Assembly (NCBI RefSeq): GCF_044005705.1 | Contig: NZ_JBIPKE010000020.1 | Location: 558,001-622,000 of the forward strand | Origin: Marinoscillum luteum | GTDB lineage: Bacteria; Bacteroidota; Bacteroidia; Cytophagales; Cyclobacteriaceae | DNA length: 64,000 nucleotides | Direction: 5' to 3' | Shown: positions 1-8,368 of the stretch, one piece after another | Numbering within the stretch: position 1 is the first letter of the stretch | Layout of the letters: every line of letters begins with the position of its first letter | The notes under the pieces: generated by a model | The model's input: the letters and a program-made list of their open reading frames with translations, nothing else | Told to the model about the DNA's origin: nothing | Database searches by the model: none | Program-made: the position numbers and the translations under genes

Positions 1-2622
1 CCAGCTTTGCCATCCCCCGGTATTTGGCACTGTGAGGTTGCCCGTTTTGTCTACGCCATCAAACTCCAGCCGAACCGTACCACCTACTGCACCTGCCACT
101 CTCACGGCAATATCATAGTTACCTGCTGCAGATACATTGACCGAATACTCCAGCCATTCACCAGCATTGGTCCAGCCCACACTATAGCCCCCTTCAGAAC
201 ATGCCTCTATGTCTACCCCTTCTGAGGTACGATACTGACCGCCATTGTTGCTGGCGTCATTGTCATGAAAGGCCGTACCCTCACCTCCATTGTCAAAGTC
301 TTCTGCCTCGATGGTGCCGGGGATGGCTCGCGCCGATCCTCCGAAAGGTGTCTGCCCAATGGAATTGACCGTAAGGGAGAAGGTCTGTGTACTGGTGCAT
401 CCACCCACATTGGTATAAGTGGCCACGTAATTACCGGATTGGCTCACCTGTACATTGGTCAGGGTAACCTCACGGGTAGTCGCGGAGAAACTATTGGGTC
501 CGGACCAGCTCCACGATCCACCAGAGGTAGGCTGTGGGCCGAAAGCCACCGATCCACCTGCATCCAGGGTGGCACTGGCTGTCTGATTCCACGCACCACC
601 ATTCACCTGTGTGTAGGGCGTGATTGCTGTAGGGCTGCAGGCTCCGGGGTTGCTGTTGTACCAGATGCCATTCTGATACCAGCCATCTGAACCTCTGGAT
701 AAATCCGCCGACTGGCTGGTGCCATCATTGAAGATCAGGTTGGTAGTGGTCACATTGGTGAAGGTGTGGGCATACCAGTCTCCACCCTCATTGGTCATGG
801 CCACACCCGGCCAGGATCCGTCTGCCAAAACCCCTGACGGCTGTGCAGCCCACCAGTAGATATTGATGCCGGTACCCCATGCGGATGGCCTGTAGAAATG
901 CACGGTAAAGCTCGGAGCGGTATTCACGGTGATCACTGAAGTATCCGTGAAGCCACCGTCCTGAGTAGTAGCAGTGATGGTGGCCGTACCCGCAGCGATC
1001 GCCGTTACCAGTCCGGAAGTATTCACGGTAGCCACACTGGTATTACTGGAAGACCAGGTTACGTTTTGGTTGGTGGCGTTAGATGGCTGCACGGATGCCG
1101 AAAGCTGAGTGGTCAGCCCGGCATTGATGCTGGCACTGGCCGGATTCACAGCGATACCGGTCACGTCTACCTGCGGTACATTTCCATTGGACACTACAAT
1201 GTACTGATACGGGGTGAGGGTAACATTCTGGCCGGTGGTCCAGCTCACAGAAGTACCCGGATTGAAAATGTCAGTGTAGGACCCAGCCATACCGGATGGG
1301 ATGGTAAATGTGCTGTTGCTTCCTCTTGGGTTGATCAATACGGCTACTTTCTCTCCTCCGCTTTCTTTGGTAAAGGCAATCACATTCGGGTTGGTATTGG
1401 CCGGGTCGATGTAAGAGGTAGGCTGTCCCCTCCTGAGTGCCACGCTGTTGTTTCGGGCATTGAGGATCTTCTGCATCTCAGTGTAAACTGTCAAGTCCTG
1501 CGACCAGTTGATGTTTCCTGAATTCCATGGATATGTCAACGGATTGGTGTTGCCCACCTCGATCCCATTGTACACAAAAGGCACCCCCCGGTGGTAAGTC
1601 GCCAGTGCAAAGGCAGACATGACGGCATTTCTCCCGCCATTGAGGAATGAAAACGGTGAGCCATCGGCGTTGTAATCGTCATGATTGCTTAAAAATCTCG
1701 CCACCAGCTGTGTGGAGCTGGCTCCATTGTATTCACCGGCTGTCACACCATCCAGATTGGTTACGGGTTCGCCCGAGTTCCAGATTTTCTTCATCACATT
1801 CCAGTAGAAGTTGGTGCCGAAGATGTAATCGAACCCCTGAGCATAATGCGCCCCAGGCTGGTTTTGTCCACAGGTAGTACATCCTGAGTTGGTCCCCTCA
1901 TTTGACCCTTCCGCCAGAAGCAGCAAATCATGCGTGCTGATTCCCCGTAAATTACTGATGGAACTGTTCCAAAACGCCTGCGGTGGCTGGTCGGCCCAGT
2001 CGAAGCGAAAGCCATCAACATTGGCTGCAAAGATCCAGTAGCGCATCGCGTCCACCATGGCATTGGCAGCTCCGCTCTGAGTGAGGTCTATGCCTGCCAC
2101 ATCACCGAAGCAAAAATCTGGTGCCGGACATGGGGAGGTCGTATTTCCACTGCCATCCTTTATGTACCAGTCAGGATGCTGCGACACCCAGGGATGATCC
2201 CATCCGGTCTGGTTTACAATAAAGTCGAGAATCACGGCCATGCCCATATTGTGAGCATCCTGCACCAGGCCCCTAAGGTCATTGAGCGTACCCAGGTCTG
2301 GTGCCACCGATTTGTAATCCGAATTGGCATAGGGCGAACCTGAGGCCTGGCTGTCTGTGCTCACCGGGAAGATCGGCATCAGATAGAGTACATTGATGCC
2401 CAGATCCCGAACCCTCTGGAGGTTGGCACGCGCTCCGGCAATATCTCGCGAGGAGCTGTATTCCCTCAGGTTCATTTGGTAGATATTGGCATCCATCCGG
2501 TCAGGTACTCCTGCGAATGGGGTGCCGTACTGAGCAGGATCCTGCGCCAGTGCTAATTGGGAAATGGTCATCAGGATCAGTAGCCAAAGACCGGCCAAAC
2601 GACTGTATAAAGTTTTCATCAT
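1..2622 (-). CDS. Secreted multimodular alpha-amylase (GH13), 3' end outside window
   Basis: An open frame runs from ATG 2620-2622 (a second ATG follows at once) to the left edge, 874 codons with no stop. A signal peptide ends near LALAQ. The GH13 barrel covers about residues 30-440. It shows GFRFDW with nucleophile Asp208, LLAEGS with acid Glu238 and LSNHDD with Asp315. After it come a Big2-type Ig domain (about 488-565), a starch-binding CBM26-like module (about 566-645), an Ig/PKD-like segment and a CBM6 module (from about 762) that is cut at the edge. Product: extracellular hydrolysis of alpha-glucan. The missing C-terminus probably carries a T9SS tail, which is inference. The divergent upstream spacer is about 500 bp. 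Confidence 0.93.
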   Translation of the reverse strand, partial: MMKTLYSRLAGLWLLILMTISQLALAQDPAQYGTPFAGVPDRMDANIYQMNLREYSSSRDIAGARANLQRVRDLGINVLYLMPIFPVSTDSQASGSPYANSDYKSVAPDLGTLNDLRGLVQDAHNMGMAVILDFIVNQTGWDHPWVSQHPDWYIKDGSGNTTSPCPAPDFCFGDVAGIDLTQSGAANAMVDAMRYWIFAANVDGFRFDWADQPPQAFWNSSISNLRGISTHDLLLLAEGSNEGTNSGCTTCGQNQPGAHYAQGFDYIFGTNFYWNVMKKIWNSGEPVTNLDGVTAGEYNGASSTQLVARFLSNHDDYNADGSPFSFLNGGRNAVMSAFALATYHRGVPFVYNGIEVGNTNPLTYPWNSGNINWSQDLTVYTEMQKILNARNNSVALRRGQPTSYIDPANTNPNVIAFTKESGGEKVAVLINPRGSNSTFTIPSGMAGSYTDIFNPGTSVSWTTGQNVTLTPYQYIVVSNGNVPQVDVTGIAVNPASASINAGLTTQLSASVQPSNATNQNVTWSSSNTSVATVNTSGLVTAIAAGTATITATTQDGGFTDTSVITVNTAPSFTVHFYRPSAWGTGINIYWWAAQPSGVLADGSWPGVAMTNEGGDWYAHTFTNVTTTNLIFNDGTSQSADLSRGSDGWYQNGIWYNSNPGACSPTAITPYTQVNGGAWNQTASATLDAGGSVAFGPQPTSGGSWSWSGPNSFSATTREVTLTNVQVSQSGNYVATYTNVGGCTSTQTFSLTVNSIGQTPFGGSARAIPGTIEAEDFDNGGEGTAFHDNDASNNGGQYRTSEGVDIEACSEGGYSVGWTNAGEWLEYSVNVSAAGNYDIAVRVAGAVGGTVRLEFDGVDKTGNLTVPNTGGWQSW

Positions 2623-3126
2623 TTTAATAGTTTTAGGTTTTAAATACTTCTTCAGCGTGGAGTGATTTTAAAAATGCCTATCGAAGGGGAACCGTGGAGA
2701 AATCTCAGTGGCGGATTTGTCTGCGATCTCTGAAGCTGGTAGTCATTAACATGTTCGCTTTTGGTTAAGGTGAAACAAATGTGAGTGCCGCTCATGTGGA
2801 GGCGGCCCCACTACAATTCATAATCCTAAAGCAAGTCACGAATGGAGGCAAACCAAAAAAACGCGTCGGGGATATAGAAAATACTCCCCGGCAGAAATGC
2901 TTACTCAGTTGAAAAACAAATAGTTAGACACCCGGGATCCTTTTAGAAATATAGAAAGCATATAAGGGGGTATTTGATAAAAAATGACTCGATTTTTATT
3001 AAAATCATTTTATTAGCGAAATAATACCTTTCGTTTTGATGGTATTTTTAAAAAACAATCACTCGAATTTGAAAATTACAAATATTAAGATCACGTAAAG
3101 GCGCATCTCACAACTATAAGAATGCT
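2623..3126. other. Divergent intergenic spacer
   Basis: About 500 bases without a convincing gene lie between the minus-strand amylase and the plus-strand SRPBCC gene. The right half is A+T rich. It contains TACCTTTCG at 3025-3033, which resembles the Bacteroidota -7 box TAnnTTTG with one inserted C and matches sequences upstream of 17780 and 54752. A weak inverted repeat (GGGGATAT...ATACTCCCC) sits near 2869-2889. I see no RNA gene. Confidence 0.5.
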
Positions 3127-3591
3127 ATGACAACCGAAAACCACGCACACACTGTATTATGCCAAATGCTCATCCGCAAACCTGCGAAGGTTGTATTTGA
3201 AGCGCTCATCAACCCGGAAATCACGGTGAACTTTTGGTTTACCAAATCCAGTGGTAGGCTGGAAACCGGTAAGACGGTGATCTGGGCGTGGGAAATGTAC
3301 AATGTCACAGCGGAGGTAAGCGTAGGCGAGATCATCGAAAACCGGCGCATCGCCATAGCGTGGGGAGAGCCCTCCACCTCGGTGGTCTTTGAGCTGGAGG
3401 CCTACGCCCCTGATCAGACCTATGTGGTCATCCGGCACTTTGGGTTTCATGAAACCGGCGATGCGCTCATCGCGGCGCTGAAGGACAGCACCGGGGGGTT
3501 CACTACCCTGCTGGACGGCATGAAGGCTTACCTGGAGCACGGCATCCAGCTCCACCTGACAGGAGATAAGTTTGCCCAGCGTCCGGAGTGA
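3127..3591 (+). CDS. SRPBCC / AHSA1-like protein
   Basis: A 154-residue protein of the START/Bet v1-like SRPBCC superfamily, AHSA1 (polyketide cyclase-like) branch. Typical features are RKPAKVVFEALINPE near the N-terminus, the WFTKSSG and WAWEMY strands, and the C-terminal helix GGFTTLLDGMKAYLEHG. Such proteins form a hydrophobic ligand cavity; many are uncharacterised. It is cytoplasmic, with no signal peptide. It is monocistronic and flanked on the right by the first cassette-like repeat. A hairpin (GTCCGGAG/CTCCGGAC, 3581-3605) spans the stop codon but lacks a T tract. Confidence 0.85.
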   Translation: MTTENHAHTVLCQMLIRKPAKVVFEALINPEITVNFWFTKSSGRLETGKTVIWAWEMYNVTAEVSVGEIIENRRIAIAWGEPSTSVVFELEAYAPDQTYVVIRHFGFHETGDALIAALKDSTGGFTTLLDGMKAYLEHGIQLHLTGDKFAQRPE

Positions 3592-3690
3592 GCTTACCTC
3601 CGGACGGTTCAGGATAGATTGTGAATTTTTATTGTGATGCGCTCACTAGACGGGTCGTGGTGGTGGGAATCAATAAGGCGATAAGACAAC

Positions 3691-3818
3691 GCTCAACTAA
3701 AATGAGTATGCGCCCTAGTTTGCTGGATGCACGGCAGCTCCGTTTTGCTCTGTTATATCAAAAAGCTCTGTTTGCATGGGAGCGTCTGGCTATTCATTTT
3801 TAGCATTTGTGAGCTGCT
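3691..3818 (-). repeat. attC-like site, left end of cassette array A
   Basis: On the minus strand this spacer ends in GTTGAGC (plus 3691-3697), a perfect fit to the integron core GTTRRRY. Just inside lie inverted arms: CTAAAATGAGTATGCGCC on the plus strand from 3696 pairs imperfectly with the segment overlapping the last codons of the gene ending at 3790. The 3' core region GCAGCTCAC (plus 3809-3817) lies within that gene's C-terminal codons, as is common for integron cassettes. The integron reading is inference. Confidence 0.55.
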
Positions 3819-5013
3819 TATTCGTTTTTCGTTTGAATGCAAAAATTAGAATAACGATAAATCCAATGCTTGCAACCGCGAGCAAAGCCAAGGTGTCATT
3901 AAATCTGGATTTTTGTATGCTTTCCAACTTTTTCCTTGCCATTTCTTTGTTGTGTTGAGATACTTTTTGATTCGTTATTAACATGAGTAATTCCGTATCA
4001 TCGGAAGCATCAATAATTTCAGAAATGAGATCATCATCATCAGTCGTTTCTATTCTACCAGATTGTAGAAGAAAATCAAATAAAAAAAGGGCATCAAGCG
4101 AAATCAGTTTAAGCTTTTCCTTTCTTAATGCTAAATTTCTAATGTTTTTCAAAACGTCTAAACCTGATTTGAAACCATACGATTTGTACTTATTGTAGGC
4201 TTGCACGACAGGTTGCTCAGGAAATAAGTCTCGAAACAAAATGGTGGTATCACCCAGTTGAGTCATCTCTTTAAATGATGTTTTGTATGGATTATTGTAA
4301 TTCCACGCATAGTACAACCAGATTTCTCCAGTAGTGAGATTATGAACATTGGAATAAATGGTGAAGGCACCCTGGCGCTGGGCGGTTGAGTCGCAAATCT
4401 GACTGAATAGCTCAAAACTTGGTTCAGAATTTTTCAGCAATGAAGTTGCAATAGGGTAACGCCAGCATCTTTTGTAGTCATCATCTTTGTGACAAAGATT
4501 ATAATTAGTGGAAACTTGAAAACTCTGAGTAGATAGCCAACTACTATCAGCTGTTATTATGCCTTTATTTCCTTGTTTATCAGCTAAATGGATTTGTGCA
4601 GTATTCATTTCAGATAGGGAGTAAGAGTCAAAAAGTTCAATTACTTCATGAACTGATTTGCACCGTCCTAGCATATGCAACATCAGATCACTTGAAGAGC
4701 CTGGGAACACTTTCTTAAAAGGAACATTTTTTACTTCTGATGCCTCAACCAAATTGATATCAAAGAACAAACCAGCTTCATTTATTCCACCTTGGGGAAA
4801 ATTGTTGTTAGGATAATCGAAAAATATGAAAGCTAAAGTTGAATCTGTCTCTGTTACAATTTGGATATGCGTTGAAAAATTATACCAATAAAAGTCTTCA
4901 TTGTTGCCAGCCCACATTTGGCCATGCTGGTCTCGTGCACAAAAAATGGTGCAACACCAGCACACTGTAGTTGTCAAGAATAATATCGGAATAATACTAA
5001 GTCTTTTGATCAT
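3790..5013 (-). CDS. Ntn-hydrolase (linear amide C-N hydrolase-like), membrane anchored
   Basis: 407 residues. The N-terminus is a signal-like hydrophobic segment followed by CTIFCARDQHG and GNNEDF. This matches the choloylglycine hydrolase / acyl-CoA:6-APA acyltransferase Ntn fold, where a Cys freed by processing (second Cys of the CC pair, about residue 22) is the nucleophile. GGINEAGLFFD is the expected following strand motif. A C-terminal transmembrane helix (about 373-392) with a basic tail is an unusual addition. The substrate is unknown. It is the last gene of array A: GTTAGCTGC just upstream (plus 5031-5039) matches GCAGCTCAC at its 3' end (3809-3817) in 8 of 9 bases. Confidence 0.75.
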   Translation of the reverse strand: MIKRLSIIPILFLTTTVCWCCTIFCARDQHGQMWAGNNEDFYWYNFSTHIQIVTETDSTLAFIFFDYPNNNFPQGGINEAGLFFDINLVEASEVKNVPFKKVFPGSSSDLMLHMLGRCKSVHEVIELFDSYSLSEMNTAQIHLADKQGNKGIITADSSWLSTQSFQVSTNYNLCHKDDDYKRCWRYPIATSLLKNSEPSFELFSQICDSTAQRQGAFTIYSNVHNLTTGEIWLYYAWNYNNPYKTSFKEMTQLGDTTILFRDLFPEQPVVQAYNKYKSYGFKSGLDVLKNIRNLALRKEKLKLISLDALFLFDFLLQSGRIETTDDDDLISEIIDASDDTELLMLITNQKVSQHNKEMARKKLESIQKSRFNDTLALLAVASIGFIVILIFAFKRKTNKQLTNAKNE

Positions 5014-5025
5014 TATGCTGGATCC

Positions 5026-5064
5026 ATTTGGCAGCTAACAACCAATGGTTGTTAGCTGCCAAAT
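5026..5064. repeat. Perfect 39-bp palindrome
   Basis: Two 19-base arms, ATTTGGCAGCTAACAACCA and its exact complement, flank a single A. The palindrome starts 13 bases upstream of the Ntn-hydrolase start codon and carries the cassette core GTTAGCT. It could form a cruciform or the base of a folded attC-like hairpin. Confidence 0.9.
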
Positions 5065-5109
5065 GTAGCAGATTTCCAATCTCAAACAAACCATTGTTAG
5101 CTATACAGG
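5059..5109 (-). repeat. Conserved internal spacer block, copy 1
   Basis: First of seven copies of a block of about 50-55 bp, roughly CCAAATCTAGCAG, then AATC, then GAACAAACCATT, then GGCTATAG on the plus strand. Other copies are at 5673, 6464, 8082, 35422, 37135 and 41983. Each lies just upstream of a minus-strand gene. Right of this copy, CCTGCACGGTTGCCTGC (near 5112-5128) matches one unit of the 21-bp tandem repeat at 37193-37500. Confidence 0.85.
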
Positions 5110-5182
5110 CATCCTGCACGGTTGCCTGCAAGTAGCAAGACGAAATCATTAGCGCTAGCAAGGCTGTCGCAATAGCCCTCCT

Positions 5183-5602
5183 TTATGAAACGGCAGAGAT
5201 TAAAAAGAAAATCAATGTAATTACACTTACTACGGTTGTGAAAATCCCTGTCCCTTTAGACTTTGTCCATCCAGACAATCCTATGATCGTCAAGAGTGAA
5301 AAAACCCCAACTATATAGCCCAAAAACCCAATTATTCTTGGTGTATTTAATCCACTCTCAGCGATAGCACCAGGATAACCATCTGTAGTCCTCATTAAGA
5401 TATTTGTCATTGCAAATACAGTGGTAAGAAATCCACCAGAAGAAGTGGTAGCCAGTTTCAAAATGATATTGAGAAGCCGGGTTTCCAATTTACTAATCAG
5501 CAAATTGGCTGTAAGTGCTATGGAAAATCCGCCTAGAAATACTGACATTAGAATGAATTGACTCGAAAGCTTATTCCAATACTCTAAAGATAATTCTACC
5601 AT
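5183..5602 (-). CDS. Small integral membrane protein, unknown function
   Basis: 139 residues with about four hydrophobic segments (roughly 16-35, 50-67, 88-108, 117-137). No family recognised and no catalytic motif visible. The start is ATG 5600-5602. It is a single-gene unit between two repeat-rich spacers and therefore a candidate cassette cargo gene. Confidence 0.65.
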   Translation of the reverse strand: MVELSLEYWNKLSSQFILMSVFLGGFSIALTANLLISKLETRLLNIILKLATTSSGGFLTTVFAMTNILMRTTDGYPGAIAESGLNTPRIIGFLGYIVGVFSLLTIIGLSGWTKSKGTGIFTTVVSVITLIFFLISAVS

Positions 5603-5954
5603 CCTATATTTTAATTAAATGTGATAATGGTACAACCACCGACTAAACCATCAATGACCGTCACCTACCTATACCAAATCTAGCAGTTTTTCAATCCTGA
5701 ACAAACCATTATCGGCTATAGGGGTGTACGTTCATCGGGAAGATGCGTAACTCGTCATCTGCGTCTCACTGGTTGCGGACCACTCCGAGAAGGGCACGAA
5801 ATAGATACTTAATCATTATTGCCTAAGATTCCGGTCTTCTTCGTGCCTCAGAAACCGGAATGACGTTCTCTTCCCGTTACGTCATTCCGGTTTTGGACTA
5901 GCGCAGCAATGGACAAATACCGGAATCTTCTGGTTCATTGGAGCAGCTGGCAGC
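5603..5954. repeat. Repeat-rich spacer: block copy 2 plus palindromic repeat copy 1
   Basis: This contains the conserved spacer block at 5673-5728 and a nested palindrome at about 5826-5935. The inner arms are AAACCGGAATGACG and CGTCATTCCGGTTTT; the outer arms are AAGATTCCGGT and ACCGGAATCTT. A near-identical copy lies at 40346-40465 and a decayed copy at 45425-45475. Sequence at 5763-5800 (CTCACTGGTTGCGGACC...GAGAAGGGC) resembles 45491-45525. No gene is seen. Confidence 0.8.
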
Positions 5955-6380
5955 TCAGGTAAAGCTCATTTCATTGGTCGGCAGCAACCTCGAATCCTCC
6001 AATGCCGCAGTACGATGCCCCGCGTTTTTTAGATAATCTCCATTTTGTGCAAATTCCATAAACCTCGAAACAGACTCGTGCTCTACCAACAATACAGCAT
6101 CCCATTTTTCAGTATCGGGCCCAATTAGAAAGCTTTTGCTCTTGCCATAATAGATTACACGGCTTCCGGCCTTTTCTAATTCGGGCAGTGTGCTCTTCAT
6201 GTATAATTGATAAGCTTCTTCTCCGCTGATTTCCTCTGCGGGCTTCAATGCCCCTAGGTTGGTATAGTCAGCCGTGGCTCTAAACTTCAGCAAGTTCAGC
6301 ATCACCACCTTTCCTTTGTTGTGAAAATGTTGATAAAATTCCTTACCCGCTTCAGGGCTTGCCTCCATGTATTTGCGCAT
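5955..6380 (-). CDS. DUF1330-family protein
   Basis: About 141 residues from the ATG at 6378-6380; a TTG start at 6407 would add nine residues. The pattern VVMLNLLKFR, EAYQLYMKSTLPELEKAG and WDAVLLVEHES matches the DUF1330 ferredoxin-like dimeric alpha/beta barrel family, whose biochemical role is poorly defined. It is cytoplasmic. On the minus strand, GTTGAGT (plus 6413-6419), a perfect GTTRRRY, precedes the gene. Confidence 0.75.
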   Translation of the reverse strand: MRKYMEASPEAGKEFYQHFHNKGKVVMLNLLKFRATADYTNLGALKPAEEISGEEAYQLYMKSTLPELEKAGSRVIYYGKSKSFLIGPDTEKWDAVLLVEHESVSRFMEFAQNGDYLKNAGHRTAALEDSRLLPTNEMSFT

Positions 6381-6412
6381 ACTTTTACCTATTACAATTT
6401 GGTTCAAAAAAC

Positions 6413-6625
6413 ACTCAACAGCCAGTCTGAAACCCCTTTTTTGGCATCAGCTACCTGTCTCAATCAAATCTAATGGATTTTGAATATCAAACAAACCATT
6501 GCTAGCCATAGAGGTATACATCCAGGATGCCTGGCACGCTTAATTGTTGGGCCACTAATAGAGACAGTAGGAGATTACCGATCGTATTTGGATTTTGGAG
6601 GGGGGACAGCTGCGACTGTTAGCAT
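6413..6625 (-). repeat. attC-like spacer with conserved block copy 3
   Basis: It runs from GTTGAGT (plus 6413-6419) to ATGCTAAC (plus 6618-6625) at the 3' end of the next gene. Block copy 3 is at 6464-6519. The inner segments GCATCAGCTACCTGTC and GACAGCTGCGACTG pair imperfectly. The CCCTCCAAAATCCAAA segment near 6585-6605 recurs at 35560-35580. Confidence 0.55.
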
Positions 6626-6633
6626 TCGCTTTC

Positions 6634-7122
6634 CTACTGGTTGATGAGGTATGAGTTGGCCAATGCGATGTTCATTGCTAACCCAATAGCTAGTGAAATT
6701 AAGTTGCCGTATAGCCTGAAACGAAAGTCAGGGGATTTCACCAATACTTGGGTTGTTCGAGTATAATTAGCCCCAACCAATATGAATATGGCGTAAGAAA
6801 TCACTGGTAGGTTAATTGCTCCGAAATAATTCGGTAATTCAAAAATTTCAAGAAGAGTTAAAGTGATGATATAATATGGATAGACCATAGCCAAAACAAA
6901 TCCTATGCGTTTCCTTACCGCAAATCCAAGAATTGAAATTAGGATAATGATTGGCTCAATAAACAATCCATGAAAAACAACCATTGGATATAGTTCATCA
7001 AAGGCAAAATCCAAGCCGTTCAATTCAATTACAGCGTTAATATTGCCGATTGAAATATTCAAAAACTTGATGATTAAGAAAATTAGGCAGATAAAATAAA
7101 CGATGGATCTAATACTCTTCAT
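6634..7122 (-). CDS. Integral membrane protein, unknown function
   Basis: 162 residues, strongly hydrophobic, with about five membrane segments starting with an N-terminal helix (residues 5-25). No catalytic motif or family recognised. It is a single-gene unit between two inverted-repeat spacers of array A. Confidence 0.65.
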   Translation of the reverse strand: MKSIRSIVYFICLIFLIIKFLNISIGNINAVIELNGLDFAFDELYPMVVFHGLFIEPIIILISILGFAVRKRIGFVLAMVYPYYIITLTLLEIFELPNYFGAINLPVISYAIFILVGANYTRTTQVLVKSPDFRFRLYGNLISLAIGLAMNIALANSYLINQ

Positions 7123-7130
7123 ATAGAGCA

Positions 7131-7288
7131 GATGAACGACCAGCTATGATGAGTGGGGATTAGAAAGCACTAGCCTCTCGTCTCGCACATAGCCACGCCT
7201 TGATTCAAATTTAAAACTTGTAGTGGTCTTTACAAGTGCAAACTTTCCTGACCGATAAAATCCCATTCATTCATAGCATTTGTTGGGC
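7131..7288 (-). repeat. attC-like site with canonical R'' core GCCCAAC
   Basis: The right end, GTTGGGC on the plus strand (7282-7288), reads GCCCAAC on the coding strand, an exact RYYYAAC. The arms AGCTATGATGAGTGGGG (7142-7158) and CCCATTCATTCATAGCA (7262-7278) pair with only small bulges, like L' and L'' of an attC. The R'' core lies inside the last codons of the gene ending at 7271. Confidence 0.7.
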
Positions 7289-7603
7289 TTTCGTTTTTTC
7301 AATTTCTTTCGTCAGTTCATCCCAAATGTTCAAGATTATGTTGTTCGTTCGAGATTTTGCTTCTTCGATTAATTCAGTTCCTTCGTTCGTAAGACTATAC
7401 TTCTTGCCCGTCTGTTCTACAAGCCTGTGATTCGTTAGCCAAGACAAGGATGTTTGAAGCTCTTTATGAGTTGGAACAGCATGGTTTACTCCATCTGCCA
7501 CTTGTGATATTGATTCAAAGTTCACAGGTTCGTGTTCGCTAGCTAACGAAGTTGAAAAGAATATCCATGCTATAACTTGTGAGTCCGTCATTTGCTTAGA
7601 CAT
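7271..7603 (-). CDS. Small winged-helix-like protein
   Basis: 110 residues. The segment PTHKELQTSLSWLTNHRLV followed by KKYSLTNEGTELI resembles the recognition helix and wing of a winged-helix DNA-binding fold, then a charged C-terminal helix. The DNA target is unknown. It overlaps the upstream gene by 8 bases, so the two are translationally coupled and travel as one cassette. The cassette is bounded by GTTGGGC (5') and GCCCAAC (3'). Confidence 0.6.
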   Translation of the reverse strand: MSKQMTDSQVIAWIFFSTSLASEHEPVNFESISQVADGVNHAVPTHKELQTSLSWLTNHRLVEQTGKKYSLTNEGTELIEEAKSRTNNIILNIWDELTKEIEKTKAQQML

Positions 7604-8024
7604 TTGGCCAACTTAATTCGGAATTATTCTTTGGATTCCAATTAGCAAGTTGAGTTCCTAGATTGTTAATTGAAGCAGGCTCAACAATCATAGTGAATGC
7701 ACTCGAATGCTTGACAGTTTGATCTCCATAATTTATCATTTCAATATCCAAAATTGATTTCCCATTTGGTTCGATACATTTTGCTGTCAAACTAACAAAG
7801 CAAGCCCAGTTCCTATCTTTCTCACCATGTTCGAATATTACTTTGTGATTGATATCAACTGGAAATTCCGTTAGCTCCTTACCGAAATCAGTTACTAGAT
7901 CAGAATAGCCGTATACCTCAATTGTCGAGGAACATGTTCCGTTACTTACATAAAGTTGGAATTGAATAGTATCATCTCCACCATCAATAGCTATTACTTT
8001 TATTATGATTTCGTTTTTTGTCAT
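7596..8024 (-). CDS. Hypothetical protein, first gene of two-gene cassette
   Basis: 142 residues from the ATG at 8022-8024 (MTKNEIIIKV). The reading frame stays open further upstream, but that extension is only the translated repeat, so I reject it. It is beta-rich and soluble, and no family is recognised. It starts 12 bases after the core GTTGGGC (plus 8037-8043). Partner of the winged-helix-like gene that overlaps its end. Confidence 0.65.
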   Translation of the reverse strand: MTKNEIIIKVIAIDGGDDTIQFQLYVSNGTCSSTIEVYGYSDLVTDFGKELTEFPVDINHKVIFEHGEKDRNWACFVSLTAKCIEPNGKSILDIEMINYGDQTVKHSSAFTMIVEPASINNLGTQLANWNPKNNSELSWPNV

Positions 8025-8036
8025 GTAGTTAATGAA

Positions 8037-8240
8037 GCCCAACAACCCGCTAACAACCACCCTGGCTGCCAGCCGCCTTCTACCAAATCTAACAGTTTTT
8101 CTATCCTGAACTAACCATTGTCGGCTATAGGTGCACGAGTCCATCGGGAAAACATCACTCGCCGTGGTTAATCGGTTACTTTGGAGGGCGCCTCTGATGA
8201 TGTACCTTGCCAAAAGTATAAATCGGCCACAGAGGCAGCC
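8037..8240 (-). repeat. attC-like spacer, right end of array A (block copy 4)
   Basis: GCCCAAC at 8037-8043 is GTTGGGC on the minus strand, then GCTAACAACCACCCTGGC and a GGCTGCCAGCC hairpin follow. The conserved block copy is at 8082-8135. Copies 4 and 5 (35385-35477) are nearly identical over this stretch. Beyond about 8240 the repeat is not recognisable and the plus-strand lipoprotein gene follows. Confidence 0.65.
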
Positions 8241-8368
8241 TACCTGAACTGATGGCTAAGGGAGAGGTATTTTTCAATATAAATCCATAACCCAGGTAGT
8301 CAATCCCATAATTTGCCTTTTCGTCAGTATATTTCGACTTATTTCAATCTTTTACCTTCATTAAATCC

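Noticed and set aside
265..1521. Plus-strand frames inside the first amylase
   Set aside because: Shadow frames of the continuous minus-strand GH13 gene, whose catalytic motifs are clear.
3581..3605. Rho-independent terminator after the SRPBCC gene
   Set aside because: An 8-base stem is present but no T run follows, and the stem overlaps the stop codon.
3621..3803. Small plus-strand frame after the SRPBCC gene
   Set aside because: It lies across an attC-like repeat, has no recognisable family and overlaps the Ntn-hydrolase 3' end.
8025..8213. N-terminal extension of the gene at 7596
   Set aside because: It is only the translated attC-like repeat; the internal ATG at 8022-8024 starts a normal protein.
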